Counted from the first letter of the stretch, positions 1 to 9,299 are shown. The stretch: DNA of 64,000 nt from Bacteroidota bacterium (GCA_947469885.1 CANIQT010000011.1:1-64000); one strand, 5' to 3'. Translations and numbers: made by a program. Notes: a model not told the origin generated them from the letters alone.

Positions 1-122
1 TATCAATGGGACATCATTCCGATAGCCCATTGATATTTTTAGAGTTCCAGTATGCCTTAAAAAACTCACACAAATAATTTCCATAAACAATGACAAATTT
101 AACCAGTTTTAACTCTTAAAAA

Positions 123-671
123 GTGTCAACCTATATCAGGACAAGACATAGTTTGGAATCTTCACTGGAAATAAAAACTGATGCACAAAAACGAATGATG
201 CAAAACGCTTTGGAAATAATTGATGAATCGGTAAAAGAAGTAAGAGCCGTATCCCACAGTATGATGCCTAACGCCTTATTGAAATCAGGATTAGGGGTGG
301 CTGTTAGAGAATTTTTGAACAGAATAAGTTCGACCGACAAATTAAAAATAGAACTGGAAATACATGGATTAAACGAAAGATTGGAAAGTACGATGGAGAC
401 AATATTATTCAGAGTTTTGCAAGAAATTGTTACTAATATCATCAAACATTCACAAGCAACCATGGTAACCATACAAATTACGCGGCACGATGAAGAGCTC
501 ACATTAATAGTAGAAGACAACGGAATTGGTTTCGATATTACAAAAATAAAAAGTGAAGGAATCGGATTGAAAAATATTCAATCCCGGATAGAATTTTTGA
601 ACGGGACAGTTCATTTCGATACTCAACCTGAAAAAGGAACTACAGTAATAATTGAGGTACCAATAAAATAA
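123..671 (+). CDS. Sensor histidine kinase, 5'-truncated (ATPase domain only)
   Basis: This is the ATP-binding half of a NarX/DesK-type sensor kinase. The rest of the dimerisation helices lie at residues 28-55 (KEVRAVSHSMMPNALL). The HATPase_c domain follows, with an N-box (LQEIVTNIIKHS), G1 box (VEDNGIGFD) and G2 box (GIGLKNIQSRI). The helix carrying the phosphorylated His (ERxRIAxDLHD in the family) is absent. The reading frame opens at a GTG, and in-frame stops lie just upstream (TAA at 117-119 and earlier). The other two frames of bases 1-122 are also closed and show no H-box. The NarL-type regulator starts 17 bp downstream, so this was a cognate pair. The protein could still bind ATP but should not autophosphorylate. 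The HATPase call is secure. Whether the gene is functional, decayed or affected by an assembly error is open. Confidence 0.8.
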   Translation: MSTYIRTRHSLESSLEIKTDAQKRMMQNALEIIDESVKEVRAVSHSMMPNALLKSGLGVAVREFLNRISSTDKLKIELEIHGLNERLESTMETILFRVLQEIVTNIIKHSQATMVTIQITRHDEELTLIVEDNGIGFDITKIKSEGIGLKNIQSRIEFLNGTVHFDTQPEKGTTVIIEVPIK

Positions 672-688
672 ATCACTACTTTTGGTTA

Positions 689-1336
689 ATGAATAAAACA
701 AAACTCTTTATTGTTGACGACCACCAGATGCTTATTGACGGGCTGAAGGCTTTATTATTGAATGAAATCCAATACATCATTATTGGCGAAGCTACCAAAG
801 CTACAGTAGCATTGGAACTTATAAATAATGACATTCCTGATATTGTACTAACAGATATTAATATGCCTGAAATGGATGGAATTGAATTTACACGACTACT
901 ATTAAGTAAACATCCCAAAATAAAAGTAATTGCACTTTCTATGTTTGGCGAAAAATCAACCATCTCCGAAATGTTGGATGCTGGAGTATCCGGGTATATT
1001 TTAAAGAATACAGGAAAAAAGGAATTGGTGGATGCGTTACGAAAAGTAGCAGATGGTGGAAAATTTTTTAGTGATGAAGTTGTTGCTGAAATGATGAAAG
1101 CTATGAGTGAACAAATTAAACTAAAACAAGAGGAAGTAAAGGTTCATTTAACCGACAGAGAAAAAGAAATTATTAAACTTATAGCTCAAGAATACAGCAA
1201 TGCCAGAATAGGAGAGACACTTTTTATAAGTGAAAGAACCGTAGAAACCCACCGCAAGAATATTTTTAAAAAAACAGACACGAAATCTGTTGTGGGGCTT
1301 ATTAAATATGCAATAGAGAACAAACTGACTGATTAA
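689..1336 (+). CDS. NarL/FixJ-family response regulator
   Basis: Two-domain DNA-binding response regulator of 215 residues. The receiver domain (about 1-120) has the acidic pair D10-D11, the phospho-acceptor D56 in the segment VLTDINMPEMDG, and a conserved lysine in YILKNTGKKE. A LuxR-type helix-turn-helix (about 150-212) carries LTDREKEIIKLIAQ and ISERTVETHRKNIFKK. It starts 17 bp after the kinase fragment on the same strand, so the two were probably one operon. The regulator looks intact although its partner lacks the H-box, so it may take phosphate from another kinase or from acetyl phosphate (inference). Its targets cannot be read from the sequence. Confidence 0.93.
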   Translation: MNKTKLFIVDDHQMLIDGLKALLLNEIQYIIIGEATKATVALELINNDIPDIVLTDINMPEMDGIEFTRLLLSKHPKIKVIALSMFGEKSTISEMLDAGVSGYILKNTGKKELVDALRKVADGGKFFSDEVVAEMMKAMSEQIKLKQEEVKVHLTDREKEIIKLIAQEYSNARIGETLFISERTVETHRKNIFKKTDTKSVVGLIKYAIENKLTD

Positions 1337-1468
1337 ACCATGCTTATATATCAGTACTAGCACGGATATAAAAATACCAAACAACCTTTATATTTATATG
1401 TTGAAAATAATTATATCTTTTTACCCGATTAAATAATTTAATTTCAAACTAAACAAAAACAAAAAAAC

Positions 1469-2188
1469 ATGAGAAAATTAATTACAACAGCAGTATTTGC
1501 ATTGGTTGCTTGCACTTTTAGTGTTGCACAAGATGCAGGAGGGTTCAAACCTGATGCAGGTGCGAACAATTTTGAATTGAATTTTGTTCCTCTGAACGGG
1601 AAACCAATTCAATTAACCTACATTCGTTACAGAAGATTTTTAAGTCCAACTATGGCCTTTCGTCTTGGGGTTGGTTTAAGTTACGCTTCCACTAAGGCAG
1701 ATTCAGTTTTTACGTCAAACCTTAACGTTGACAACAAAGTAACTGCGCAGTACAAAAAAAGCACATTGGGATGGGAAATTAAACCAGGAATTGAAAAACA
1801 CATGAAAGGTACTGACCGTTTAAGCCCGTACATGGGAGCTGAGTTAGACCTTGCAGGTGCTTCTTCAAAAGAAATTACACCTCTTGGAATAGATTCTCAG
1901 GACGAGTTAACAACACAAACTGATAAAAACAAAAGCAAAGGAGGTTTCTTCCGTTTAGGAATTAATTTAGTTGCTGGTTTCGATTGTTACATTACTCACC
2001 ATTTATATTTAGGTTCTGAATTTGGATTTGGTTTCCAAATGGTAAATTACTCTAAATATACTTCTTCAACTTCTTACCCTTCATCTGTAACTAATCCTCC
2101 AAAAGATCCAGATGCAGTTACTCAAGGAAAAGAAATGAACATCGGTCCTAATTTTAATAGTGCAATCCGTTTGGGTTGGATTTTCTAA
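1469..2188 (+). CDS. Outer-membrane beta-barrel protein
   Basis: Secreted protein of 239 residues. It has a type I signal peptide (MRKLITTAVFALVACTFSVA, cleaved near AQ) and alternating amphipathic strands, and it ends in a beta-strand with a terminal aromatic residue (AIRLGWIF), as outer-membrane barrels do. It resembles the porin-like OMP_b-brl families of Bacteroidota, but no specific substrate is visible. A strong hairpin terminator at 2210-2241 follows. The lipoprotein gene downstream is on the same strand but separated by that terminator. The barrel assignment is an inference from topology; the signal peptide is seen directly. Confidence 0.75.
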   Translation: MRKLITTAVFALVACTFSVAQDAGGFKPDAGANNFELNFVPLNGKPIQLTYIRYRRFLSPTMAFRLGVGLSYASTKADSVFTSNLNVDNKVTAQYKKSTLGWEIKPGIEKHMKGTDRLSPYMGAELDLAGASSKEITPLGIDSQDELTTQTDKNKSKGGFFRLGINLVAGFDCYITHHLYLGSEFGFGFQMVNYSKYTSSTSYPSSVTNPPKDPDAVTQGKEMNIGPNFNSAIRLGWIF

Positions 2189-2209
2189 AATCTAAATTAG
2201 TATTTTTCA

Positions 2210-2241
2210 GAAAGGAGTTTAAAAAAAACTCCTTTCTTTTT
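2210..2241 (+). terminator. Rho-independent terminator
   Basis: Eleven-base-pair stem: GAAAGGAGTTT (2210-2220) pairs with AAACTCCTTTC (2226-2236), followed by a T-run. It terminates the beta-barrel gene. Confidence 0.85.
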
Positions 2242-2264
2242 CAAACCTTCAAAATTTTATTATA

Positions 2265-3089
2265 ATGAAAAATATAGTATCAACATTAAAAACGATAGGC
2301 AAAACAATTGTTTTACCTGTTTTGGTTGTTGTGGCATTGTCCATGGGTTCTTGTAAAAAAGAAGAATGCGGACGTCCACAAACTAAACCATCAATGAGTA
2401 TGGATGCAAAAGCGAAAGACGCAAAACTTCGTACTTCAGTTGCCAAAACGTTGAAAGATTTCGTAATCATTTTTAACTCAAGTAATACGCAAGGTGGAGG
2501 TAATGGAAGTAACAATTGGTCTAATGTAACAACCAATGGTACTACTTATACTACTCCAAATGCAAATGTATATCAATGGACAGACCCTAATTCAGGTACT
2601 ACTTTCACCATGTCACAATCCATCAGTGGAGGTTCTGGTTTAGGTCAATTATCGTACAATGGTCGTAGTTTCGATTACAATTGGGTATTGTCAATTAAAG
2701 CGTCATCTAACGACCCTCAATGGAGTGGTTTGTTTGGTGGTGGTGATTTACGTGGTGCAGTTGCTATTGATGGAGTTTTAACTTCTACAGACTTTAGCTT
2801 AAAAAGCCTTGCTGTTTTTTTAGTAATGACTTCGGGCGGAGCAGGTACTTACAAATTTATAGATTGGACTCCTGCTTCGGTTGGAGATGGGACTGCAATT
2901 GGTGAATTATTAGATTTTTCTGATGTTACAGATAATACAACAGCTGGATTAAGTTCAGCAAAGGCATACATTACAAAGAGTGGTCATCTTACAGTTTCTG
3001 ATCAGGAGTTTGCTATGAACAGCGATGCTATGGTTACTGATTTAATTGGTGGTGAATATACATTAAGTGGATCGCTAATGTTTGAATAA
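2265..3089 (+). CDS. Hypothetical lipoprotein
   Basis: Predicted lipoprotein of 274 residues. The N-terminus is basic and hydrophobic and ends in a lipobox, ALSMGSC, with the lipidated Cys near residue 30, followed by charged residues (KKEECGR). The rest is rich in Ser, Gly and Thr with beta-type segments, and no catalytic motif is visible. I do not recognise a family. An outer-membrane or surface location is likely. It has its own terminator at 3121-3153, so it is probably a single-gene unit. Confidence 0.7.
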   Translation: MKNIVSTLKTIGKTIVLPVLVVVALSMGSCKKEECGRPQTKPSMSMDAKAKDAKLRTSVAKTLKDFVIIFNSSNTQGGGNGSNNWSNVTTNGTTYTTPNANVYQWTDPNSGTTFTMSQSISGGSGLGQLSYNGRSFDYNWVLSIKASSNDPQWSGLFGGGDLRGAVAIDGVLTSTDFSLKSLAVFLVMTSGGAGTYKFIDWTPASVGDGTAIGELLDFSDVTDNTTAGLSSAKAYITKSGHLTVSDQEFAMNSDAMVTDLIGGEYTLSGSLMFE

Positions 3090-3120
3090 TTAAATTGTTG
3101 TTTAGTTTCAAACTATTAAA

Positions 3121-3153
3121 GGGCTGCCTGTTTATTCAGGCGGTCTTTTTTTT
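3121..3153 (+). terminator. Rho-independent terminator
   Basis: Imperfect stem GGGCTGCCTG (3121-3130), loop TTTATT, CAGGCGGTC (3137-3145), then eight T. The pairing includes G-U wobbles. It follows the lipoprotein gene. Confidence 0.75.
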
Positions 3154-3246
3154 GTGACAATATTGATGGATAAAAATTAATTTTTAAATCTAAAATTCCA
3201 CTTCTTATTATATTTTGGAGTTTATATTTTACCCGTTTGTTTTCCA

Positions 3247-3254
3247 TACTTTTG
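3247..3254 (+). promoter_or_regulatory. Bacteroidota -7 box (TACTTTTG)
   Basis: TACTTTTG matches the TAnnTTTG consensus recognised by the primary sigma factor of Bacteroidota. It lies 24 bp before the DinB-family start. No clear -33 TTG at standard spacing. Confidence 0.6.
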
Positions 3255-3278
3255 TAGTCCTAAAAAATAAAACAAACT

Positions 3279-3779
3279 ATGTACAGAACAATTAAAGATT
3301 TTATTTCCGACTTGAAATATGAAAGTGAATCAACGCTTAAAGTGTTTAGAAACATTACTAACGAAGCATTGAATAAAAAAAACAATGAAAATGTAAGAAC
3401 CATTGCAGTACTTTCGTGGCATATTACAATTACACTTAGAGAAATGCTTACTAAAACCGGTTTGGAAATTCAAGGACCTTACGAACATCAAAAAGCACCT
3501 TCAACAATTGATGAAATAATTTCGGCTTACGAAACATCTTCCAAATCAATATCAGAACAGGTTGCCGAAAATTGGACCGATGCTTCGATGGAAGAAGAAA
3601 CAAACATGTACGGGCAACAATGGAAAAAAGGTGTAACACTTAGTAATTTAATAAAACATCAGGCGCACCACCGTGGACAATTAACCGTGCTCCTGCGTCA
3701 TGAAGGATTAATAGTTCCGGGAATATATGGTCCGGCCAAAGAAGAATGGGCGCAAATAAACATGCCTGAAATGGAATAA
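3279..3779 (+). CDS. DinB-family protein
   Basis: A 166-residue protein of the DinB/YfiT-like metalloenzyme superfamily, a four-helix bundle that binds a metal through three histidines. The expected ligands are visible: H48 in the segment VLSWHIT, and H127 and H131 in LIKHQAHHRGQ. The C-terminal HHRGQLTVLLR helix is characteristic. Despite the name, these proteins are not the DNA polymerase. Many act as thiol transferases or remain uncharacterised, and the substrate cannot be predicted here. A TACTTTTG box lies 24 bp upstream, and the gene appears to be transcribed alone. Confidence 0.88.
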   Translation: MYRTIKDFISDLKYESESTLKVFRNITNEALNKKNNENVRTIAVLSWHITITLREMLTKTGLEIQGPYEHQKAPSTIDEIISAYETSSKSISEQVAENWTDASMEEETNMYGQQWKKGVTLSNLIKHQAHHRGQLTVLLRHEGLIVPGIYGPAKEEWAQINMPEME

Positions 3780-3838
3780 TTCACAATTCCCTGATTACAA
3801 CTAATCTTATTAAATATCACCGACTGACACAATTTTAG

Positions 3839-3846
3839 TAGTTTTG
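3839..3846 (+). promoter_or_regulatory. Bacteroidota -7 box (TAGTTTTG)
   Basis: TAGTTTTG matches TAnnTTTG. Transcription would start near 3852, downstream of the GTG at 3846. This supports ATG 3867 as the true start of the aminotransferase. Confidence 0.65.
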
Positions 3847-3866
3847 TGCCTTTCAAAACCATTTGT

Positions 3867-5060
3867 ATGAGTAAATTATCAGACAGAATAAATAATTTAG
3901 CCGAATCGCAAACCCTTGCAATGACCAAGAAAAGTCGTGAGTTGCAAGCGCAAGGAAAAAATATTATCAACTTGAGTATTGGCGAGCCCGATTTTGCAAC
4001 CCCTGATTTTATTAAGGATGCAGCTAAACAAGCGATTGATAACAATTTCACACATTATACTCCTGTGGCCGGTTATCTGGACTTGAGAAAAGCTATTTCC
4101 GAAAAATTTAAACGCGATAATAATTTAACTTACACTGCCGAACAGATTGTGGTTTCTACTGGAGCAAAACAATCTATTGCCAATGTTATATTAAGCCTAG
4201 TGAATCCGGGAGAAGAAGTAATTGTTCCTATTCCTTATTGGGTAAGCTATATAGAGACTATTAAATTAGCAGAAGGAATTGCAGTAACTATACCTACAGG
4301 CATAGAATCAAATTTTAAAATTACTCCCGAGCAACTAAGAAAAGCAATCACTCCGAAAACAAAAATGATTGTATTTAGCACACCCTGCAATCCAAGCGGC
4401 TCTGTGTATAGTAAAGACGAGTTGAAAGCAATTGCCGAAGTAATTATTCAATACCCTGATTTGTATATTATTTCTGACGAAATATACGAGTTCATTAATT
4501 TTGTTGGCGAACATGAGAGCATTGCTCAGTTCGATTTTATTTACGAAAGAGTGATAACAGTTAACGGTGTTTCAAAAGGATTTGCGATGACAGGGTGGAG
4601 AATTGGGTACATTGGTGCACCAAAATGGATAAGCGATGCCTGCGAAAAAATGCAAGGACAATTTACTTCAGGCACTTCTTCTATTTCGCAAATGGCAACC
4701 ATTGCAGCAGTTAAGGCCGACCCTTCTGTAACAATAGAAATGAGAAATGCTTTTAAAAAAAGAAGAGATTTGGTGCTTGATTTATTAAAGGAAATTCCAG
4801 GAATTAAAACCAATATTCCTGATGGTGCGTTTTATATTTTCTTTGATATTTCTTCTTATTTCGGAAAATCGTTCGAGAATTACACCATAAAAAACTCAAA
4901 TGAATTATCAATGTATTTACTAGAAGTGGGCAATGTTGCACTTGTTTCTGGTGATGCATTTGGGGATGACAATTGTATGCGCTTTTCTTATGCTACTTCA
5001 GAAGACAAATTGATTGAGGCGGTGAAACGGATTAAAGAAGCTTTTTTAAAACTCAAATAA
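3867..5060 (+). CDS. PLP-dependent class I aminotransferase (aspartate aminotransferase-like)
   Basis: A 397-residue fold-type I aminotransferase. The Schiff-base lysine is K237 in SKGFAMTGWRIGYIG. Other family motifs are GEPDF near the N-terminus, CNPSGSVYSKDEL, and SDEIYE, whose Asp and Tyr contact the cofactor. It transfers amino groups between an amino acid such as aspartate and 2-oxoglutarate in the cytoplasm. The exact substrate is not certain because this subgroup also contains prephenate- and aromatic-active members. The ATG at 3867 (MSKLSDRI) is chosen over the upstream GTG because that GTG overlaps the promoter box. The heptose kinase gene begins immediately after the stop codon, so the two are cotranscribed. 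Confidence 0.9.
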   Translation: MSKLSDRINNLAESQTLAMTKKSRELQAQGKNIINLSIGEPDFATPDFIKDAAKQAIDNNFTHYTPVAGYLDLRKAISEKFKRDNNLTYTAEQIVVSTGAKQSIANVILSLVNPGEEVIVPIPYWVSYIETIKLAEGIAVTIPTGIESNFKITPEQLRKAITPKTKMIVFSTPCNPSGSVYSKDELKAIAEVIIQYPDLYIISDEIYEFINFVGEHESIAQFDFIYERVITVNGVSKGFAMTGWRIGYIGAPKWISDACEKMQGQFTSGTSSISQMATIAAVKADPSVTIEMRNAFKKRRDLVLDLLKEIPGIKTNIPDGAFYIFFDISSYFGKSFENYTIKNSNELSMYLLEVGNVALVSGDAFGDDNCMRFSYATSEDKLIEAVKRIKEAFLKLK

Positions 5061-6047
5061 ATGTCAATTCAGGAAACGTTTAAATCATTTTCTAAACTCA
5101 ACGTTTTAATCATAGGTGATGTAATGATTGATGCTTACATGTGGGGAAATGTTTCTCGTATTTCTCCCGAAGCTCCTGTGCCGGTAGTGGCTGTTAAGAA
5201 AAAAGAAAATCGTTTGGGTGGCGCAGCCAATGTGGCATTGAATGTTCAGGCTATGGGAGCAACTCCGCTGCTTTGTTCTATTGTAGGTAATGATGATGGA
5301 AGTACCATTCTATTTGATTTATTAAAGAAACAAAAACTTTCGGCTGAAGGAATATTAAAAAGCAGTAGCCGAACCACAACTATTAAAACTCGTGTTCTTG
5401 GTGGCAATCATCAAATGCTGAGGGTGGATGAAGAAATGGAAGCTTCAATAATTAATAAAGAAACTGACTCACTGGTTTTTGTGATAAAAAAATTAATCAC
5501 TACAAAAAAAGTGAATGTTATTATTTTTGAAGATTATGACAAAGGTGTTATTACTCCTGAATTAATTAAATCAATCGTAGCATTTGCAAAACAAAAAAAT
5601 ATCCCTACAGTTGTTGACCCTAAAAAGAAAAACTTTATGGCCTATACCGGGGTTACTTTATTTAAGCCAAATTTGAAAGAATTAAAAGAAGGACTGAAAT
5701 CTGATTTTGACCAAAACAATTTAAAAGAATTAGGCAAAGCAGTGGAAGTATTCGTAAAAAAACAAAACATAGATACGGCATTAATAACCCTTTCTGAAAA
5801 AGGGATATACACACATAGCAAAAAAACAAAAACCTTAATACCAGCTCACATCCGCAATATATCTGACGTTTCTGGAGCAGGCGATACTGTAGTAAGTGTT
5901 GCTGCATTATGCCTGGCTTTAAATCTTCCGTCTGTGCTTACTGCAATCCTGGCTAACCTTGCAGGTGGCTTGGTGTGTGAAAAAGTCGGAGTTGTGCCAA
6001 TTAATAAACAGCAACTTCTTGAAGAAGCAATAAGATTAAAACTTTAA
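5061..6047 (+). CDS. hldE: D-glycero-beta-D-manno-heptose-7-phosphate kinase (HldE kinase domain)
   Basis: PfkB-family sugar kinase of 328 residues matching the kinase half (RfaE domain I) of the LPS heptose pathway. It carries the N-terminal GGAANVALNVQAMG signature and the C-terminal DVSGAGDT signature with catalytic base D275. It would phosphorylate heptose 7-phosphate at C1 on the way to ADP-heptose. The adenylyltransferase domain of bifunctional HldE is absent, as is usual in Bacteroidota, where it is a separate gene; none lies here. The ATG directly follows the aminotransferase stop, indicating translational coupling. The symbol refers to the kinase domain only. Confidence 0.88.
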   Translation: MSIQETFKSFSKLNVLIIGDVMIDAYMWGNVSRISPEAPVPVVAVKKKENRLGGAANVALNVQAMGATPLLCSIVGNDDGSTILFDLLKKQKLSAEGILKSSSRTTTIKTRVLGGNHQMLRVDEEMEASIINKETDSLVFVIKKLITTKKVNVIIFEDYDKGVITPELIKSIVAFAKQKNIPTVVDPKKKNFMAYTGVTLFKPNLKELKEGLKSDFDQNNLKELGKAVEVFVKKQNIDTALITLSEKGIYTHSKKTKTLIPAHIRNISDVSGAGDTVVSVAALCLALNLPSVLTAILANLAGGLVCEKVGVVPINKQQLLEEAIRLKL

Positions 6048-6073
6048 CCACTAATTTCTAATTCCAAATAATT

Positions 6074-6805
6074 TTGTCAATAGTTACTCCTTACAAGGAT
6101 AATACAAAAAGCAAAAAAGAACAGGTAGCTACCATGTTCGACAATATTGCTCCCAAATACGATTTCCTAAATCAATTGCTCTCCATGGGCATTCATAAAA
6201 GCTGGAGACGAAAGTCTATTGATTTGTTAAAAGAATTTCAACCCGAAACAATATTAGATATTGCAACTGGCACTGGTGATTTTGCAATTGAAGCAATGAA
6301 GTTATATCCTAAAAAAATTGTTGGTGTTGATATTTCGGAAGGGATGTTAAAACTTGGAGTAGAGAAAATAAAAAAATTGGGACTCCAAAATACAGTCGAA
6401 CTAAAGTCAGGTGATTCAGAAAACCTACCCTTTTCTGACAATAGCTTTGATGCCATCACAGTTGGTTTTGGAGTTCGTAATTTTGAAAATCTGGAAAAAG
6501 GAATTAAAGACATATTTCGAGTGTTGAAAAAAAATGGAACCCTAGTAATTCTTGAATTTTCGAAACCAAAAGGATTTCCAATCAAAAGTATTTATAATTT
6601 CTATTTTAAATATATTACTCCAACGGTTGGGAAAATATTTTCAAAAGATAGCTCTGCTTACACTTATTTGCCCGAATCTGTCAAAGCTTTTCCTGATGGA
6701 GATGATTTTTTAATGGTGTTAAACAAAGCAGGATTTAAAGAATCAAGGGCAATTTCCCTTACCTTTGGCATCGCAACAATATATTTTTGCAGAAAGACAC
6801 AATAA
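6074..6805 (+). CDS. ubiE: Demethylmenaquinone methyltransferase (UbiE/MenG)
   Basis: Class I SAM-dependent methyltransferase of 243 residues. The ubiE signatures are FDNIAPKYDFLNQLLSMGIH, the SAM-binding motif ILDIATGTGDFAIEAM, and VGFGVRNFENLEKGI. It methylates demethylmenaquinone to menaquinone, the main respiratory quinone of this phylum. The only start that keeps the conserved PYKD...KKEQVA region is a TTG at 6074, so a TTG start is proposed. The next ATG, at 6133, would remove conserved sequence. It stands 26 bp after the heptose kinase and just before porT, an arrangement common in Bacteroidota. Confidence 0.93.
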   Translation: MSIVTPYKDNTKSKKEQVATMFDNIAPKYDFLNQLLSMGIHKSWRRKSIDLLKEFQPETILDIATGTGDFAIEAMKLYPKKIVGVDISEGMLKLGVEKIKKLGLQNTVELKSGDSENLPFSDNSFDAITVGFGVRNFENLEKGIKDIFRVLKKNGTLVILEFSKPKGFPIKSIYNFYFKYITPTVGKIFSKDSSAYTYLPESVKAFPDGDDFLMVLNKAGFKESRAISLTFGIATIYFCRKTQ

Positions 6806-6850
6806 ATTCATAGTTTTTTCGTTTACTGTATAAGCAAAACTATTTTGAAC

Positions 6851-7597
6851 ATGAATATCAGATATTTTATTTCGCTTTTTTTAGTCCTTACCACTTTCGT
6901 GATTAAGGCGCAAGACCCTAACGAACGTGGTCATCTACCCAATTATTACAACGAAAAACTGCATTTTGGGTTCACCCTCGGAATCAACCGGACCAATTTT
7001 ATTATCCATCCTGCTGAGCATTTCGAACGGTTCGATTCTTTAAAAACAATTGAGTCTAAACCCAAATTTGGTTTTAATCTCGGAATTGTTTCCGAACTAC
7101 GGTTACATAAATATCTTACGCTACGGTTTATTCCTAATCTTTCGTTTGCAGAGCGTAACCTTGAATTTTACTATGAAGCTGGCAGGTATGATACGAATCA
7201 TGTTTTGGTTGAAACGGTAGGCTATACAAAGGTGAAGAGTATTGAATCCACTTTTTTAAACTTCCCAATAGATTTGAAATTGCGCTCTTCAAGAGTTAAA
7301 AACTTTGCGGCTTATGTTCTTGCTGGTGTTGGGTATAGTCTCGATTTGGCATCTAAACGGAAAACACAAAACAGTAACGACCCCAACGAACAGATTGTGA
7401 AACTTCAACGGGACGATTATTCGTACGAAGTAGGCGCAGGTGCTGAGTTCTTTTTACAATATTTTAAATTTGCAATAGAAGGTAAATTGACAATTGGCAC
7501 AAAGAATCTGTTGATAAAGGACAACACTATTTACTCTAATCCGATTGATAAACTGAATTCGAAAATATTTTTGATTTCGCTTACGTTCGAAGGTTAA
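6851..7597 (+). CDS. porT: PorT-family protein, type IX secretion system
   Basis: Protein of 248 residues with a signal peptide (MNIRYFISLFLVLTTFVIKA, cleaved near AQ). The mature part is a predicted eight-stranded outer-membrane barrel. Its opening (YYNEKLHFGFTLGINRTNFII) matches PorT, a component required for T9SS secretion and first defined in Porphyromonas. The ubiE-porT order is conserved across the phylum and supports the call. ATG 6851 is chosen because it begins a proper signal peptide; the TTG two codons earlier is less likely. The genes at 11238, 26334, 30592, 46147 and 47160 encode proteins that would use this system. Confidence 0.87.
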   Translation: MNIRYFISLFLVLTTFVIKAQDPNERGHLPNYYNEKLHFGFTLGINRTNFIIHPAEHFERFDSLKTIESKPKFGFNLGIVSELRLHKYLTLRFIPNLSFAERNLEFYYEAGRYDTNHVLVETVGYTKVKSIESTFLNFPIDLKLRSSRVKNFAAYVLAGVGYSLDLASKRKTQNSNDPNEQIVKLQRDDYSYEVGAGAEFFLQYFKFAIEGKLTIGTKNLLIKDNTIYSNPIDKLNSKIFLISLTFEG

Positions 7598-7676
7598 GCA
7601 ACGAATAGCGAATCTTTACGAATTACGAATTAGTTATTTTCAAAATTTTTGTACAATAAAAATGTACCAATAAAAA

Positions 7677-9266
7677 ATGATACACGAAATCCAACTGGTT
7701 GTTTCTCCTGAAGAAGCAGCTAATCCTGACACCATCAAAACAATTGTATCAAAGCAATTGTTTACATCATCCTCCAACATCACTTTTATTAAAACCTTAA
7801 AACGCTCTGTTGATGCTCGTTCACGGAATATTAAGATAAATTTAAAACTGGAAGTGTATGTGAACGAACAACCACCTCATGCAGTTTCTTACAAAATAAA
7901 TTATGAAAATGCAACAAATAAAAAGCCTGTAATTGTGGTAGGTGCAGGTCCGGCCGGATTGTTTGCTGCATTGCAATTGATAGAAAATGGTTGGAAACCA
8001 ATTGTAGTTGAAAGAGGAAAAGACGTAAAGAACAGGCGAAGAGATTTGGCCGCCATCAACAAACAACACCTTGTAAACCCCAATTCTAACTACTGTTTTG
8101 GAGAAGGTGGTGCAGGAACCTATTCGGATGGTAAATTATATACCCGCTCCACCAAGCGAGGAGATATAACTAAAGTATTGGAAACATTTGTTGCTCATGG
8201 TGCTGACGAGAATATTTTAATTGAAGCACATCCTCACATTGGCACTAACAAACTTCCTAAAATTATTGAAGCCATACGCAAAACAATTATTGATGCTGGT
8301 GGAGAAGTTCATTTTAATAAACAGGTAACCGATTTAATTATTAAAAACAATACAGTACAAGGTGTAGTGTGTACTGATTTGGAAAATAATATAGCAGTTG
8401 AATTTATTGCTGATTCAATTATTCTGGCCACAGGACATAGTTCAAGAGATATTTTTGAACTGCTTCATTCAAAAAATATTTTGATTGAAGCAAAAACGTT
8501 TGCTATGGGTGTACGTGTGGAACATCCACAAGAGTTGATTGATTCGCTTCAATATCATTGCGGAATAAATGAAGTGGCAAACAAACGAAATTATTTACCT
8601 GCCGCTTCTTACAGTTTGGTGCAACAGGTATTAGGCAGAGGAGTTTATTCTTTTTGTATGTGTCCCGGTGGAATCATTGCTCCATGCGCCACTGCACCCG
8701 GTGAAGTAGTAACCAACGGTTGGTCGCCATCCAAAAGAAATAATCCTTTTGCTAATTCGGGAATGGTGGTTACCATAGAGCCAGAAGATTTAAAACAGTA
8801 TCAGCAACATGGAGCATTGGCTGGTTTGCGCTATCAGCAGGCATTAGAAAAGATGGCATGGAAAGCTGGCGGACAAACACAAACAGCACCTGCACAACAA
8901 CTACAGGACTTCATAAATAATAAACTCTCCCCTACTCTACCACTTACATCCTATCAACCTGGAGTTGTGTCAGCTCCTTTACATTCCCTGCTGCCCGAAT
9001 CAATTGGTAAACGTTTGCAAATAGGGTTTTCTCAATTCGGAAAAAAAATGAGAGGCTATGTGAGCAACGATGCAGTGATAGTTGGAGTAGAGTCGCGAAC
9101 ATCTTCACCTGTGCGCATTCCCAGAGATGCCCTAAGTTTACAACATCCACAAATAAAAGGATTGTATCCCTGTGGCGAGGGTGCCGGTTATGCAGGAGGA
9201 ATTGTTTCTGCTGCCATTGACGGACAAAAGTGTGCCAATGCCATTGCTTCCATTCTCATTAAATAA
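7677..9266 (+). CDS. FAD-dependent dehydrogenase, COG2509 family
   Basis: Flavoprotein of 529 residues. A small N-terminal domain (about 1-80) precedes the dinucleotide-binding motif VVGAGPAGLFAALQLIENG, whose glycine cluster begins at about residue 89, and then VVERG. Family segments include CFGEGGAGTYSDGKLYTR, ATGHSSRDIF, FCMCPGG and a C-terminal YPCGEGAGYAGGIVSAAIDG, which closes the FAD site. The family is widespread but its reaction is not established. The call is for the fold and cofactor, not a substrate. It is soluble and has no signal peptide. Confidence 0.88.
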   Translation: MIHEIQLVVSPEEAANPDTIKTIVSKQLFTSSSNITFIKTLKRSVDARSRNIKINLKLEVYVNEQPPHAVSYKINYENATNKKPVIVVGAGPAGLFAALQLIENGWKPIVVERGKDVKNRRRDLAAINKQHLVNPNSNYCFGEGGAGTYSDGKLYTRSTKRGDITKVLETFVAHGADENILIEAHPHIGTNKLPKIIEAIRKTIIDAGGEVHFNKQVTDLIIKNNTVQGVVCTDLENNIAVEFIADSIILATGHSSRDIFELLHSKNILIEAKTFAMGVRVEHPQELIDSLQYHCGINEVANKRNYLPAASYSLVQQVLGRGVYSFCMCPGGIIAPCATAPGEVVTNGWSPSKRNNPFANSGMVVTIEPEDLKQYQQHGALAGLRYQQALEKMAWKAGGQTQTAPAQQLQDFINNKLSPTLPLTSYQPGVVSAPLHSLLPESIGKRLQIGFSQFGKKMRGYVSNDAVIVGVESRTSSPVRIPRDALSLQHPQIKGLYPCGEGAGYAGGIVSAAIDGQKCANAIASILIK

Positions 9267-9299
9267 TTTACCTTTACACAAAATTTAAAATTCGTTTTC

